Assembly (NCBI RefSeq): GCF_025128095.1
Contig: NZ_JAHLYT010000024.1
Coordinates: 1 to 64,000, forward strand
Direction: 5' to 3'
Length of the DNA: 64,000 bases
Source of the DNA: Synechococcus sp. CS-1328
GTDB taxonomy: Bacteria > Cyanobacteriota > Cyanobacteriia > PCC-6307 > Cyanobiaceae
Shown here piece after piece: positions 47,639-55,210 of this stretch; position 1 is the stretch's first letter; each line of letters opens with the position of its first letter. The notes under the pieces were generated by a model. The model searched no databases. It was not told where the DNA came from and saw only the letters and a program-made list of their open reading frames with translations. The position numbers and the translations under genes were made by a program.

Positions 47639-47663
47639 ACAAAAAAGCCCCCGATCGGGGGCT
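47639..47663 (-). terminator. Rho-independent terminator of thrC
   Basis: On the minus strand a fully paired G+C-rich stem (palindrome 47646-47663, AGCCCCCGATCGGGGGCT) is followed by a run of T (complement of 47641-47646). It lies 44 bases beyond the thrC stop and separates thrC transcription from the origin region. Confidence 0.85.
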
Positions 47664-47706
47664 GATGGCCAGGGCCGCGGTCGCGGTGATCCCGGGGCCG
47701 TGAGGC

Positions 47707-48765
47707 TCAGAAGCCCATCACCTTGGCCACCGTGGCCGTATCCGGTTCGATGCCGGCGTGGAACTTGGCGTCGTTGTGTTCGATCGCCGTGGTGGGGTCC
47801 TTGAGGCCATTGCCGGTGAGCACGCACACCACCGTGGCGCCGCTCGGCACCTCCTCGCGCCGTTTGAGCAGCCCCGCCACCGAGGCGGCGCTGGCCGGTT
47901 CGCAGAACACGCCTTCTCCTGCCCCGAGCAGCTTGTAGGCCTCGATGATTTCGGCGTCCGTCACGGCCATGAAGTCACCGTTGCTCTCGGCCCGGGCCTT
48001 GAGGGCGTTCTCCTTGTTCACCGGGTTGCCGATGCGGATGGCGGTGGCGATCGTGTCGGGTTGCTCCACCGTGTGGCCCAGCACCAGCGGGGCGGCTCCG
48101 GCGGCCTGGAAGCCCATCATCCTCGGCAGCTTCCAGCTGCGGCCTGCCTGGCGGTACTCACGGAATCCCATCCAGTAGGCGCTGATGTTGCCGGCGTTGC
48201 CGACCGGAATGCAGAGCCAGTCGGGTGCTTCGCCGAGGGCGTCCACCACTTCGAAGGCGGCGGTCTTCTGCCCCTGAAGGCGGAAGGGATTGAGCGAGTT
48301 CACCAGGGTGACGGGATAGCGGTCAGCCACCTCCCGCACGATCGTCAGGGCGCGGTCGAAGTTGCCCTGCACCGCCAGCACTTCGGCGCCATACAGCAGG
48401 GCCTGGGCCAGCTTCCCCTGGGCGACGTAGCCATCCGGGATCAACACGAAGGCCCGCATGCCACCCCGGCGCGCATAGGCCGCGGCCGCGGCGGAGGTGT
48501 TGCCGGTGCTGGCACAGATCACCGCCTCCGACCCGGCCTCCTTGGCCTTGCTGATCGCCATGGTCATGCCCCGATCCTTGAAGGAGCCGGTGGGGTTGAG
48601 ACCGTCGTATTTGAGGAACACCCGCACGCCGCGGCCGATCCGCTCGGCGATCGACGGAGCCGGGATCAGCGGCGTGGCTCCTTCCCGCAGGGTCACCACC
48701 GGCGTGGCATCGCTCACCGGCAGCCAGGCGCGGTAGGCCTCAATCAGGCCCGGCCAGTCCTGCAT
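47707..48765 (-). CDS. thrC: Threonine synthase
   Basis: 352 aa from ATG 48765, where the family sequence begins (MQDWPGLIEAYRAWLPVSDA TPVVTLREGATPL); ATG 48825 in frame adds 20 residues. Converts O-phosphohomoserine to threonine with pyridoxal phosphate. The cofactor lysine lies in LKYDGLNPTGSFKDRGMTMA; then ASTGNTSAAAAAYARRGGM, IPVGNAGNISAYWMGFREY, and CVLTGNGLKDPTTAIE near the C-terminus. It is transcribed toward the candidate origin. Confidence 0.96.
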   Translation of the reverse strand: MQDWPGLIEAYRAWLPVSDATPVVTLREGATPLIPAPSIAERIGRGVRVFLKYDGLNPTGSFKDRGMTMAISKAKEAGSEAVICASTGNTSAAAAAYARRGGMRAFVLIPDGYVAQGKLAQALLYGAEVLAVQGNFDRALTIVREVADRYPVTLVNSLNPFRLQGQKTAAFEVVDALGEAPDWLCIPVGNAGNISAYWMGFREYRQAGRSWKLPRMMGFQAAGAAPLVLGHTVEQPDTIATAIRIGNPVNKENALKARAESNGDFMAVTDAEIIEAYKLLGAGEGVFCEPASAASVAGLLKRREEVPSGATVVCVLTGNGLKDPTTAIEHNDAKFHAGIEPDTATVAKVMGF

Positions 48766-48888
48766 CACCGGCTGGGCGCCGAAGGGACCGGTGCCATGGC
48801 GCCGGAAGGAACGGAGCAGGGGCACGGGGCAGGGTCTGGAGGCTGGGGGCGAATCTACGGCGCGACTCAGGCTGACCCTGGCCCGGAT

Positions 48889-49485
48889 TCAGGAGCCAGG
48901 CTTGGCGCCGACATCACCGCGCAGGCCATCGAGGGGGGATTCCGAAAAGAAGCGCACCAGGTCGGTCACGGAGCTTGCCTTGCTCATCAGCCCCAGCAAG
49001 GCAGGAATGCTGACCTCGATCTCGTTGGTGGGATAGGCCTTGAGGAAGCCGATCGGAGACAGCTTGCCGGAGTCTTCAGCGGCGCCCAGCACCAGCGCCG
49101 ATCGCATCGCCTGCACCCCCACCGTCTCGGCGTTGAGCGGGTAGATGATCTGGGCGGCCCGCGCCAGGATCGCCTCGCCGATGCTGGTGTTGAGCAGGCG
49201 GCTGACCAGCACGACCGGCACGGTCATCGATTGGTTGAGCAGTTTCGCGGCTTCTTCCGGCTTCTGCTTGCTGAACTTGAGCACGTCCGCAAGCAGACCG
49301 CGGGCCTCTCCGGTGGTGGCCAGGTGCTCCAGATCCGCCACGGGAATCGAGCGGCGGAAGGCCCCGCTCACGAACACCAGGTTTTCGCCGGCCAGGGCTG
49401 CAGGGGAGCTGGCGCAGAGCCCGAGTCCCAGCAGGGCGGCCCCCAGACGGTGGCACTGGCGGGTCAACCCGGACCGCTTCTGCAC
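48889..49485 (-). CDS. Exported stand-alone DUF1400-domain protein
   Basis: 198 aa from ATG 49485. Signal peptide ends near residue 32 (SSPAALA). The remainder is the DUF1400 helical domain seen at the N-terminus of cyanobacterial alpha/beta hydrolases: ENLVFVSGAFRRSIPVADLE HLATTGEARGLLADVLKFSK, KPEEAAKLLNQSMTVPVVLV SRLLNTSIGEAILARAAQII YPLN, then LSPIGFLKAYPTNEIEVSIP. No hydrolase domain follows. It closely resembles the protein at 54550-55134 and the N-terminal part of the protein at 61635. Function unknown, perhaps a lid or targeting module. Confidence 0.82.
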   Translation of the reverse strand: MQKRSGLTRQCHRLGAALLGLGLCASSPAALAGENLVFVSGAFRRSIPVADLEHLATTGEARGLLADVLKFSKQKPEEAAKLLNQSMTVPVVLVSRLLNTSIGEAILARAAQIIYPLNAETVGVQAMRSALVLGAAEDSGKLSPIGFLKAYPTNEIEVSIPALLGLMSKASSVTDLVRFFSESPLDGLRGDVGAKPGS

Positions 49486-49583
49486 AGAACTCTCCCAATA
49501 ATGGAATTCATCGTAGGAGCAGCGTTTGGAGGGGAGCTGGCTGGAGGCCGCGGCCCAGGACGGTTCACCGACCCCAACTGGCG

Positions 49584-51716
49584 TCAGGCGCTGGCCAGAT
49601 CGGCGCTCCGCCGCGGCGCCACCAACACATCCCGCAGCAGCCGGACCACGCCCCGTTCGGCCAGCCCCCTGGCGACCTGGGCCCCCATGCGGCGTAGATC
49701 GGGTTCCCCCACCAGTCGTGGCAGCCGCTTCAGCAGCAACTGGGGTTCAAAGCCTGGCAGGGCCCGCAGGATCAGCACCAGCTGCCGCACCGGTTCGAGA
49801 TCCAGCAAGGGCTCGCTGGCTTCCCAGGGATCGCGGCGGCGCAGACCCGGGGGCTGCAGCCTGGGCGGTAGCCGTTGGCCCAGCCGCAGGGTGGCCTGCC
49901 AGGCCACCGCATCCATCCGCTCCACCACCGCGTCGACCAATTGCTGGCGCAGCAGACCCCCCTGGGGTGAGAAGAGGAAATCGAGCACCTGATCGAGCAG
50001 GGTGTCCAGATCGAGCTGGCTCCCCTTGGAGGCGCTGGCGATGAGGTTGTCGAGGCGCTGCCAGCGGAAGATCTCGCCATCGAACAGCATTTCCTTGAGG
50101 CTCTGCCGCAGGCTGGGATCGGGATCTTCCATCAGGCGGCGGGCGAAGTAGGGGTAGGCGGCCCCGAGGATCTTGAAGTCGGAATCCACACTCAAGGCGA
50201 TGCCTTCGAGGGTCACCAGCGAGCGGATAATCAGGGCGTAATAGGGCGGAACCTGGAAGGGAAAGCGATACATCACCCCCGAGAGATCATCGGTCACCGC
50301 TTTGAAATCCATCCGGCTCACGCCCATCTCCAACGCCTGGCCGAAGACGCTCTCAAAGGCGGGAACAATCGGTTCCAGATTTACATCTTCGGCCAGAAAA
50401 CCGAGGCTGACGAAGTCCTTGGACAGGGCGCTGAAGTTGCGATTCACCAGATGTACCACCGCCTGGATCAGGCCGGTGCGGGCCTCACGGCTCACCTCGC
50501 TCATCATGCCGAAATCGAGATAGGCCAGCCGCCCGTCGCTCAGGGCCAGCAGGTTGCCGGGGTGGGGATCGGCGTGGAAGAAACCGTGCTCGAGCAGTTG
50601 CTGCAGGCTGCAGTCCACCCCGATGCTCACCATCACATCCGGGTCGATGCCGAGGGCCTGCACCGCCTCGAGATTGGTGAGCTTCACCCCCTCGATCCAC
50701 TCCATCGTCAGCACCCGGCGGCTGGTGGCCTGGTGATAGATCAAGGGAACGGCGATCAGGCGGTTGTGGGCGTGCAGCGTGCGGAAGCGTTCGGCATTGG
50801 CGGCTTCATGGAAATAATCCATCTCCTCGAACACCCGCTTGCCAAGCTCGTCGATCAGCCCGACCAGATCGCTGCGGATCAAGCGCACGTGCTGATTCAG
50901 CCAGCCGGCGATGTTGCGCACGATGTAGAGATCCAGCGTGATCTGCTCCCGCAGGCCCGGCCGCTGCACCTTCACAGCCACCCGCTCACCGGTTCGAAGC
51001 ACGCCGCGGTGGACCTGGCCCAGGGACGCAGCGGAAATCGGCTCCCGTTCGAGGCTGGCGTAGATCGCCTCGACCGGTGCCCCAAGATCTTCTTCGATGC
51101 AGGCCATCGCCAGTGCTGAATCGAAGCCTGGCAGCTGGTCCTGCAGTTGGGCCAGTTCCTCCAGCAGCATCGGTGGAACGATGTCCGGCCGGGTGGAGAG
51201 GGCCTGTCCAGCCTTGATGAACGCGGGCCCGAGGGCCACCAGCAGGTTGGCGCATTCGCGGGCCCGGGCCCGGCAGCGTTCCGGGTTGGCCAGCATGCCC
51301 AGCAGCCAGTCGGTCCCCACGCCGAGCAGATAGAGGCTGATCGGAATCAGGGTCTGGGCCAGGCGGCGCAGCAGCCGCTGGGGGTGTCCGGCATAGATCC
51401 TGGTGATCGCCGCCGGGTCGTACTCCAGCAGGCCGGCGGCCTCAATGAAATCGCCCAGCTCCGGCGAGCCGCTTCGAGCTGTGGGGCTCAGCCCCAGACT
51501 GGGTCTTGATCCGCCAGCCTCCGCTGCTGAACCCGCTGATGAGAGCTTTCTCTCCGAGGCGACAACATCTCCGAGAACACCGCCTAGGTGTACATCGTCT
51601 TGATGCACAGCCTCTGCGAGGACACGCTCCTCGATGACAGCCTCCTCGACGACAACGTCCCCGAAGACAGCGGCGCGCATGGCGTCGGCAGCGGCGTCAG
51701 CGGCGGTTCGAACCAT
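49584..51716 (-). CDS. ABC1/AarF/UbiB-family atypical protein kinase-like protein
   Basis: About 710 aa from ATG 51716; the start is uncertain because the first 90 residues are variable. Kinase-like core: LGPAFIKAGQALSTRPDIVP (the KxGQ motif of the family), REPISAASLGQVHRGVLRTG, VAVKVQRPG (ATP lysine), EEMDYFHEAANAERF, EHGFFHADPHPGN (catalytic loop) and LAYLDFGMMSE (DFG metal site). Members support quinone synthesis or lipid handling; cyanobacterial and plastid ABC1K proteins act in prenyl-lipid metabolism. No transmembrane segment is clear at the C-terminus. Divergent from recN. Confidence 0.92.
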   Translation of the reverse strand: MVRTAADAAADAMRAAVFGDVVVEEAVIEERVLAEAVHQDDVHLGGVLGDVVASERKLSSAGSAAEAGGSRPSLGLSPTARSGSPELGDFIEAAGLLEYDPAAITRIYAGHPQRLLRRLAQTLIPISLYLLGVGTDWLLGMLANPERCRARARECANLLVALGPAFIKAGQALSTRPDIVPPMLLEELAQLQDQLPGFDSALAMACIEEDLGAPVEAIYASLEREPISAASLGQVHRGVLRTGERVAVKVQRPGLREQITLDLYIVRNIAGWLNQHVRLIRSDLVGLIDELGKRVFEEMDYFHEAANAERFRTLHAHNRLIAVPLIYHQATSRRVLTMEWIEGVKLTNLEAVQALGIDPDVMVSIGVDCSLQQLLEHGFFHADPHPGNLLALSDGRLAYLDFGMMSEVSREARTGLIQAVVHLVNRNFSALSKDFVSLGFLAEDVNLEPIVPAFESVFGQALEMGVSRMDFKAVTDDLSGVMYRFPFQVPPYYALIIRSLVTLEGIALSVDSDFKILGAAYPYFARRLMEDPDPSLRQSLKEMLFDGEIFRWQRLDNLIASASKGSQLDLDTLLDQVLDFLFSPQGGLLRQQLVDAVVERMDAVAWQATLRLGQRLPPRLQPPGLRRRDPWEASEPLLDLEPVRQLVLILRALPGFEPQLLLKRLPRLVGEPDLRRMGAQVARGLAERGVVRLLRDVLVAPRRSADLASA

Positions 51717-51814
51717 GCCCCAGCGCCTGTGGCGCAATCCCGTACACCCTCTTCTAGAACAATCGCAAGGCCGCTACGGTCGGGGCGAACACGTGTTCCA
51801 TACCGGAGGCCGGG

Positions 51815-53521
51815 GTGCTCACGGGGCTGCGCCTGGAGAACATTGCCCTGATCGAACAGCTGGAGCTCGGTTTCGCCCCGGGGTTCACCGTGTTCACGGG
51901 GGAGACGGGGGCTGGCAAGTCCTTGTTGCTCGATGCCCTCGATGCCCTGCTTGGCGGTGCCCAGGGCAGTGCCGGTGCCCGGCTGTTGCGCCCACGGGCG
52001 GAGCGTGCCGTGATCGAGGCCAGCTTCAGCCTCGATCCACCGCTGGAGGCCTGGCTGGCCCAGCAGGAGATCGAGAGCCAGGAGGGTGAGCTCTGGCTCA
52101 GCCGGGAGTGGCGCCGCAGCGAGGAGCGCCTCACCAGCCGCAATCGACTCAATGGCGTGCTGGTCAGTCGCGCTCAGTTGCAGGAGCTGCGGCCCCTGCT
52201 GCTGGATCTCACCGTGCAGGGGCAGACCCAGCAGCTGGCCCGCCCCGGTCAGCAGCGGCGTTGGCTGGATCGCTTTGCGGGCGAGCCGATCCAGCTGCTG
52301 CTCGATCCGGTGCGCCTTGCCTTCAGCCAGTGGCGCGAGGCAGTCCAGACGTTTGATGCGGCGCAGCGCGATCGCGAACAGCTGGAGCGCGAGCGGATCG
52401 GCCAGGAGCAGCAGCTCGAGGATCTGGAGGCGGCGGACCTCGACGACCCGTTGGAGGTGCAACGGCTCCAGAGCGAGCAGGACCGTCTTGCCCACGGGGT
52501 GCGGCTGCAGGAGGGGGTGATGAGCCTGCAGGGTCGCCTGGTGGAAGGGGCCGAGCAGGCGCCTTCGGTGTTCGATCACCTGGCCGCCTGCGAGCAGGAG
52601 CTCGGCGTCATGGAGGGGCTGGATGGCTCGGTCAGCCCCCTGCGCCAGCGCTGCACCGAGGGTTTCGTGCAGCTCCAGGACCTGGTGCGCGAGCTCGATC
52701 GCTACGCCGCTTCGCTGGAGAGCGATCCAGCCAGCCTGGCCCAGCTCCAGGACCGCCTCGCCACCCTCAAGGCGCTGGAGCGCCGCCACGGTTCTGATCT
52801 CGCCGCCCTGATCAGCCTGCGGGACGCGCTGCGAGAGCAGCTGGCTCCCGGTGGCGCCGCGGCGTCCCTGGCTGCGCTCGTGCAGCGGGAGCAGCAGGTG
52901 CGTCAGCGGCGGGATGATCTCAATGCCGCCCTGCACGAGCGGCGCCAGGCGGCGGCCCTGGCGCTGGAACAGCAGCTGATGCAGGCCCTGCGGCCCATGG
53001 GTCTGGCCAATGTGCGTTTTGAGGTGCGGGTGGAGGCGGCCACGGCCGGTGAGGAGGGCGCCGACGCGGTGCAGTTCCTGTTTTCCGCCAACCCGGGTCA
53101 GCCCCTGGCGCCCCTGGCGGAGGTGGCCTCGGGGGGAGAGATGAGCCGCTTCCTGCTCGCCCTCAAGACCTGCCTGGCCGCGGCCGATGCCCACGTCACC
53201 CTGCTGTTTGATGAGATCGATACGGGCGTGAGTGGCCGGGTCAGTGGGGCGATGGCGGAGTTGTTGCAGCGCCTGGCCCTGCAGCGGCAGGTGTTCTGCG
53301 TCACCCACCAGCCCCTGGTGGCGGCGGCGGCGGATCACCATTACCGCGTCAGCAAGCAGGTCATCGACGGCGTCACCCACACCCGGGTGTCCCACCTGCG
53401 GGACACTCGCGCCCGCCAGGCGGAGCTGGCCGAGTTGGCCGGTGGGGATTCCGGTGACGCCAGCCTCTTTGCCGCCAGCCTGCTGGATCGGGCCGCCGCG
53501 CCGCCGCGGCCGGATCGCTAG
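51815..53521 (+). CDS. recN: DNA repair protein RecN
   Basis: 568 aa from GTG 51815, with GGAGG about eight bases upstream. SMC-like ATPase for double-strand-break repair. Walker A GETGAGKS (29-36) lies in the opening LTGLRLENIALIEQLELGFA. A long coiled coil (about 160-350, e.g. EVQRLQSEQDRLAHGVRLQEG) follows, then LAEVASGGEMSRFLLALK (signature), LLFDEIDTGVSGRVSGAMAE (Walker B and D-loop) and QVFCVTHQPLVAAAADHHYR (H-loop). Length normal. Confidence 0.95.
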   Translation: MLTGLRLENIALIEQLELGFAPGFTVFTGETGAGKSLLLDALDALLGGAQGSAGARLLRPRAERAVIEASFSLDPPLEAWLAQQEIESQEGELWLSREWRRSEERLTSRNRLNGVLVSRAQLQELRPLLLDLTVQGQTQQLARPGQQRRWLDRFAGEPIQLLLDPVRLAFSQWREAVQTFDAAQRDREQLERERIGQEQQLEDLEAADLDDPLEVQRLQSEQDRLAHGVRLQEGVMSLQGRLVEGAEQAPSVFDHLAACEQELGVMEGLDGSVSPLRQRCTEGFVQLQDLVRELDRYAASLESDPASLAQLQDRLATLKALERRHGSDLAALISLRDALREQLAPGGAAASLAALVQREQQVRQRRDDLNAALHERRQAAALALEQQLMQALRPMGLANVRFEVRVEAATAGEEGADAVQFLFSANPGQPLAPLAEVASGGEMSRFLLALKTCLAAADAHVTLLFDEIDTGVSGRVSGAMAELLQRLALQRQVFCVTHQPLVAAAADHHYRVSKQVIDGVTHTRVSHLRDTRARQAELAELAGGDSGDASLFAASLLDRAAAPPRPDR

Positions 53522-53548
53522 AACCGCCGTACCGCCGCCCCGTTTTCT

Positions 53549-54526
53549 GTGCCTGCCGTGCCGCCGCGCTGGACCGCCGCTGCCATCCCCGATCTGAGCG
53601 GCCGCATTGCCCTGGTGACCGGTGCCAACAGCGGCCTGGGGCTGGAAACCGCCCGGGCCCTGGCCCACCATGGCGCCACCGTGGTGCTGGCCTGCCGCAA
53701 CCGGCGCCGCGGCGAGGAGGCTCGCCAGGCCTTGCTGCCGGCGGCCCACGGGCCGCTCGATCTCCTGGAGCTGGACCTGGCCGATCTGGCGCAGGTGGTC
53801 GCGGCGGCCGGCTGGATGGAGGAGCAGTACGGCCGGTTTGATCTGCTGATCAACAACGCCGGTGTGATGGCGCCGCCCCGCACCCTCAGCCGCGATGGGT
53901 TCGAGCTGCAGTTCGCCACCAACCATCTGGGCCATTTCGCCCTCACCCTCGCCCTGCTGCCGCTGCTGGAGGGCCAGCCCGATGCCCGTGTGGTCACGGT
54001 CACCTCCGGTGCCCAGTACTTCGGCCGCATCGCCTTCGAGGATCTGCAGGCCGAGCGCTCCTACGACCGCTGGCGCACCTACGGCCAGAGCAAACTCGCC
54101 AACGTGATGTTCGCCCTGGAGCTGCAGCAGCGTCTGGAGCAGGCCGGCAGCACGGTGCGCTCCTTCGCGGCCCATCCCGGCCTGGCCCGGACCAACCTGC
54201 AGCCCGCCTCGGTGGAGGCCAGCGGCGCCCGCTTCGAGGCCCTGGCCTACCGATTGATGGATCCCCTCTTTCAGAGCGCCGCCATGGGGGCTCTGCCCCA
54301 GCTGTTTGCCGCCACGGCTCCCCAGGCCGAGGGCGGCGGCCATTACGGCCCAGATCAATGGGGTGGCCTGCGGGGCTGGCCTGCGGCGGTGCGTGTTGCC
54401 CCGGCTGCCCTCGATGGCCAGCAGCGCCGCCGGCTGTGGGAGTGCAGCGAAGCGCTCTGCGCCGGAGCCTGCCCGGCGCTGGCCACCCGCTTATCGGCAG
54501 CGGACACTGCTGTGAGCCGTGCCTAA
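53549..54526 (+). CDS. Short-chain dehydrogenase/reductase, protochlorophyllide-reductase/retinol-dehydrogenase-like
   Basis: 325 aa from GTG 53549. Classical SDR: TGANSGLG nucleotide motif (residues 24-31), CRNRRRGEEARQAL (NADP-preferring Arg region), LELDLADLAQVVAAAGWMEE, LLINNAGVMAPP, TSGAQY, and the catalytic YGQSK (Y-x-x-x-K). The order resembles WW-domain and retinol-dehydrogenase-like SDR proteins and light-dependent protochlorophyllide reductase, but it lacks the latter's conserved substrate cysteines that I would expect; so it is not called por. Substrate unknown. It follows recN by 27 bases. Confidence 0.85.
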   Translation: MPAVPPRWTAAAIPDLSGRIALVTGANSGLGLETARALAHHGATVVLACRNRRRGEEARQALLPAAHGPLDLLELDLADLAQVVAAAGWMEEQYGRFDLLINNAGVMAPPRTLSRDGFELQFATNHLGHFALTLALLPLLEGQPDARVVTVTSGAQYFGRIAFEDLQAERSYDRWRTYGQSKLANVMFALELQQRLEQAGSTVRSFAAHPGLARTNLQPASVEASGARFEALAYRLMDPLFQSAAMGALPQLFAATAPQAEGGGHYGPDQWGGLRGWPAAVRVAPAALDGQQRRRLWECSEALCAGACPALATRLSAADTAVSRA

Positions 54527-54549
54527 GTTGGCCGTAGCTCCTGGGTGCC

Positions 54550-55134
54550 GTGGTGCCGCGTCTTCGTTTTCTTGCCGCCCCTCTGGCTGCCGGTTTGCTG
54601 CTGCTCCCCGTGCTGATGCCGCCTGCCAACGCGGCTGAGCAGGTGGTGTTCGTGACCGGGGCCTTCCGCCGCTCGATTCCGGTGGCGGATCTGGCTCACC
54701 TGGCTGAAACCGGCGAAGCGCGAGGTCTGCTGGGGGATGTGCTGCGGCTGGGGCGGCAGAACCCGGCTGAACTGGCCAAGCTGCTCAATGTGCAGATCCG
54801 CCTGCCCCTGGTACTCACCAGCCGTCTGCTCGGCACCCGCATCGGTGAGGCGGCCCTCAGCCGGGTCGCCCGGATCGTGTTCCCCCTCAAAGCACCGGGG
54901 GTGGCGGTTCCGGCCCTGCGGGCCGCCACGATCCTGGGGCTGGAGAAGGGCGGTGGCAGTCTGTCGCCGCTTGGCTTTCTGCAGGCCTATCCCAACCGGG
55001 ATCTGGCCGTGAGTCTGCCGGAGCTAAAGATTGCCTTCAATCGACTGAACTCGGTCACTGAAGTGGTGCGCAGCTTCCTGGAAACGGATCTGGGCGGCCA
55101 GAGCGGTGCGGCCGGCAGCGGAACCACCCCCTAA
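54550..55134 (+). CDS. Exported stand-alone DUF1400-domain protein (second copy)
   Basis: 194 aa from GTG 54550. Signal peptide (APLAAGLLLLPVLMPPANA), then EQVVFVTGAFRRSIPVADLA HLAETGEARGLLGDVLRLGR, LAKLLNVQIRLPLVLTSRLL GTRIGEAALSRVARIVFPLK, and SLSPLGFLQAYPNRDLAVSL. It is plainly paralogous to the product of 48889-49485 on the other strand. No hydrolase domain is attached. A Gly/Ser/Thr-rich tail ends the protein. Confidence 0.82.
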   Translation: MVPRLRFLAAPLAAGLLLLPVLMPPANAAEQVVFVTGAFRRSIPVADLAHLAETGEARGLLGDVLRLGRQNPAELAKLLNVQIRLPLVLTSRLLGTRIGEAALSRVARIVFPLKAPGVAVPALRAATILGLEKGGGSLSPLGFLQAYPNRDLAVSLPELKIAFNRLNSVTEVVRSFLETDLGGQSGAAGSGTTP

Positions 55135-55210
55135 CCGGGCCAGCAGGGTGCCTGATCACGGAATGGGTCAGGCCAGCGCGCCTAGAATCCACCGTTCATC
55201 AGGCCGCCGC

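Noticed and set aside
51584-54358. 924-codon open frame on the minus strand opposite recN and the SDR gene.
   Set aside because: Shadow of two well-supported genes; no signal, fold or ribosome site.
53549-54526. Light-dependent protochlorophyllide reductase (por).
   Set aside because: SDR core is similar, but length and the missing characteristic substrate-site cysteine region do not support it; kept as a general SDR.
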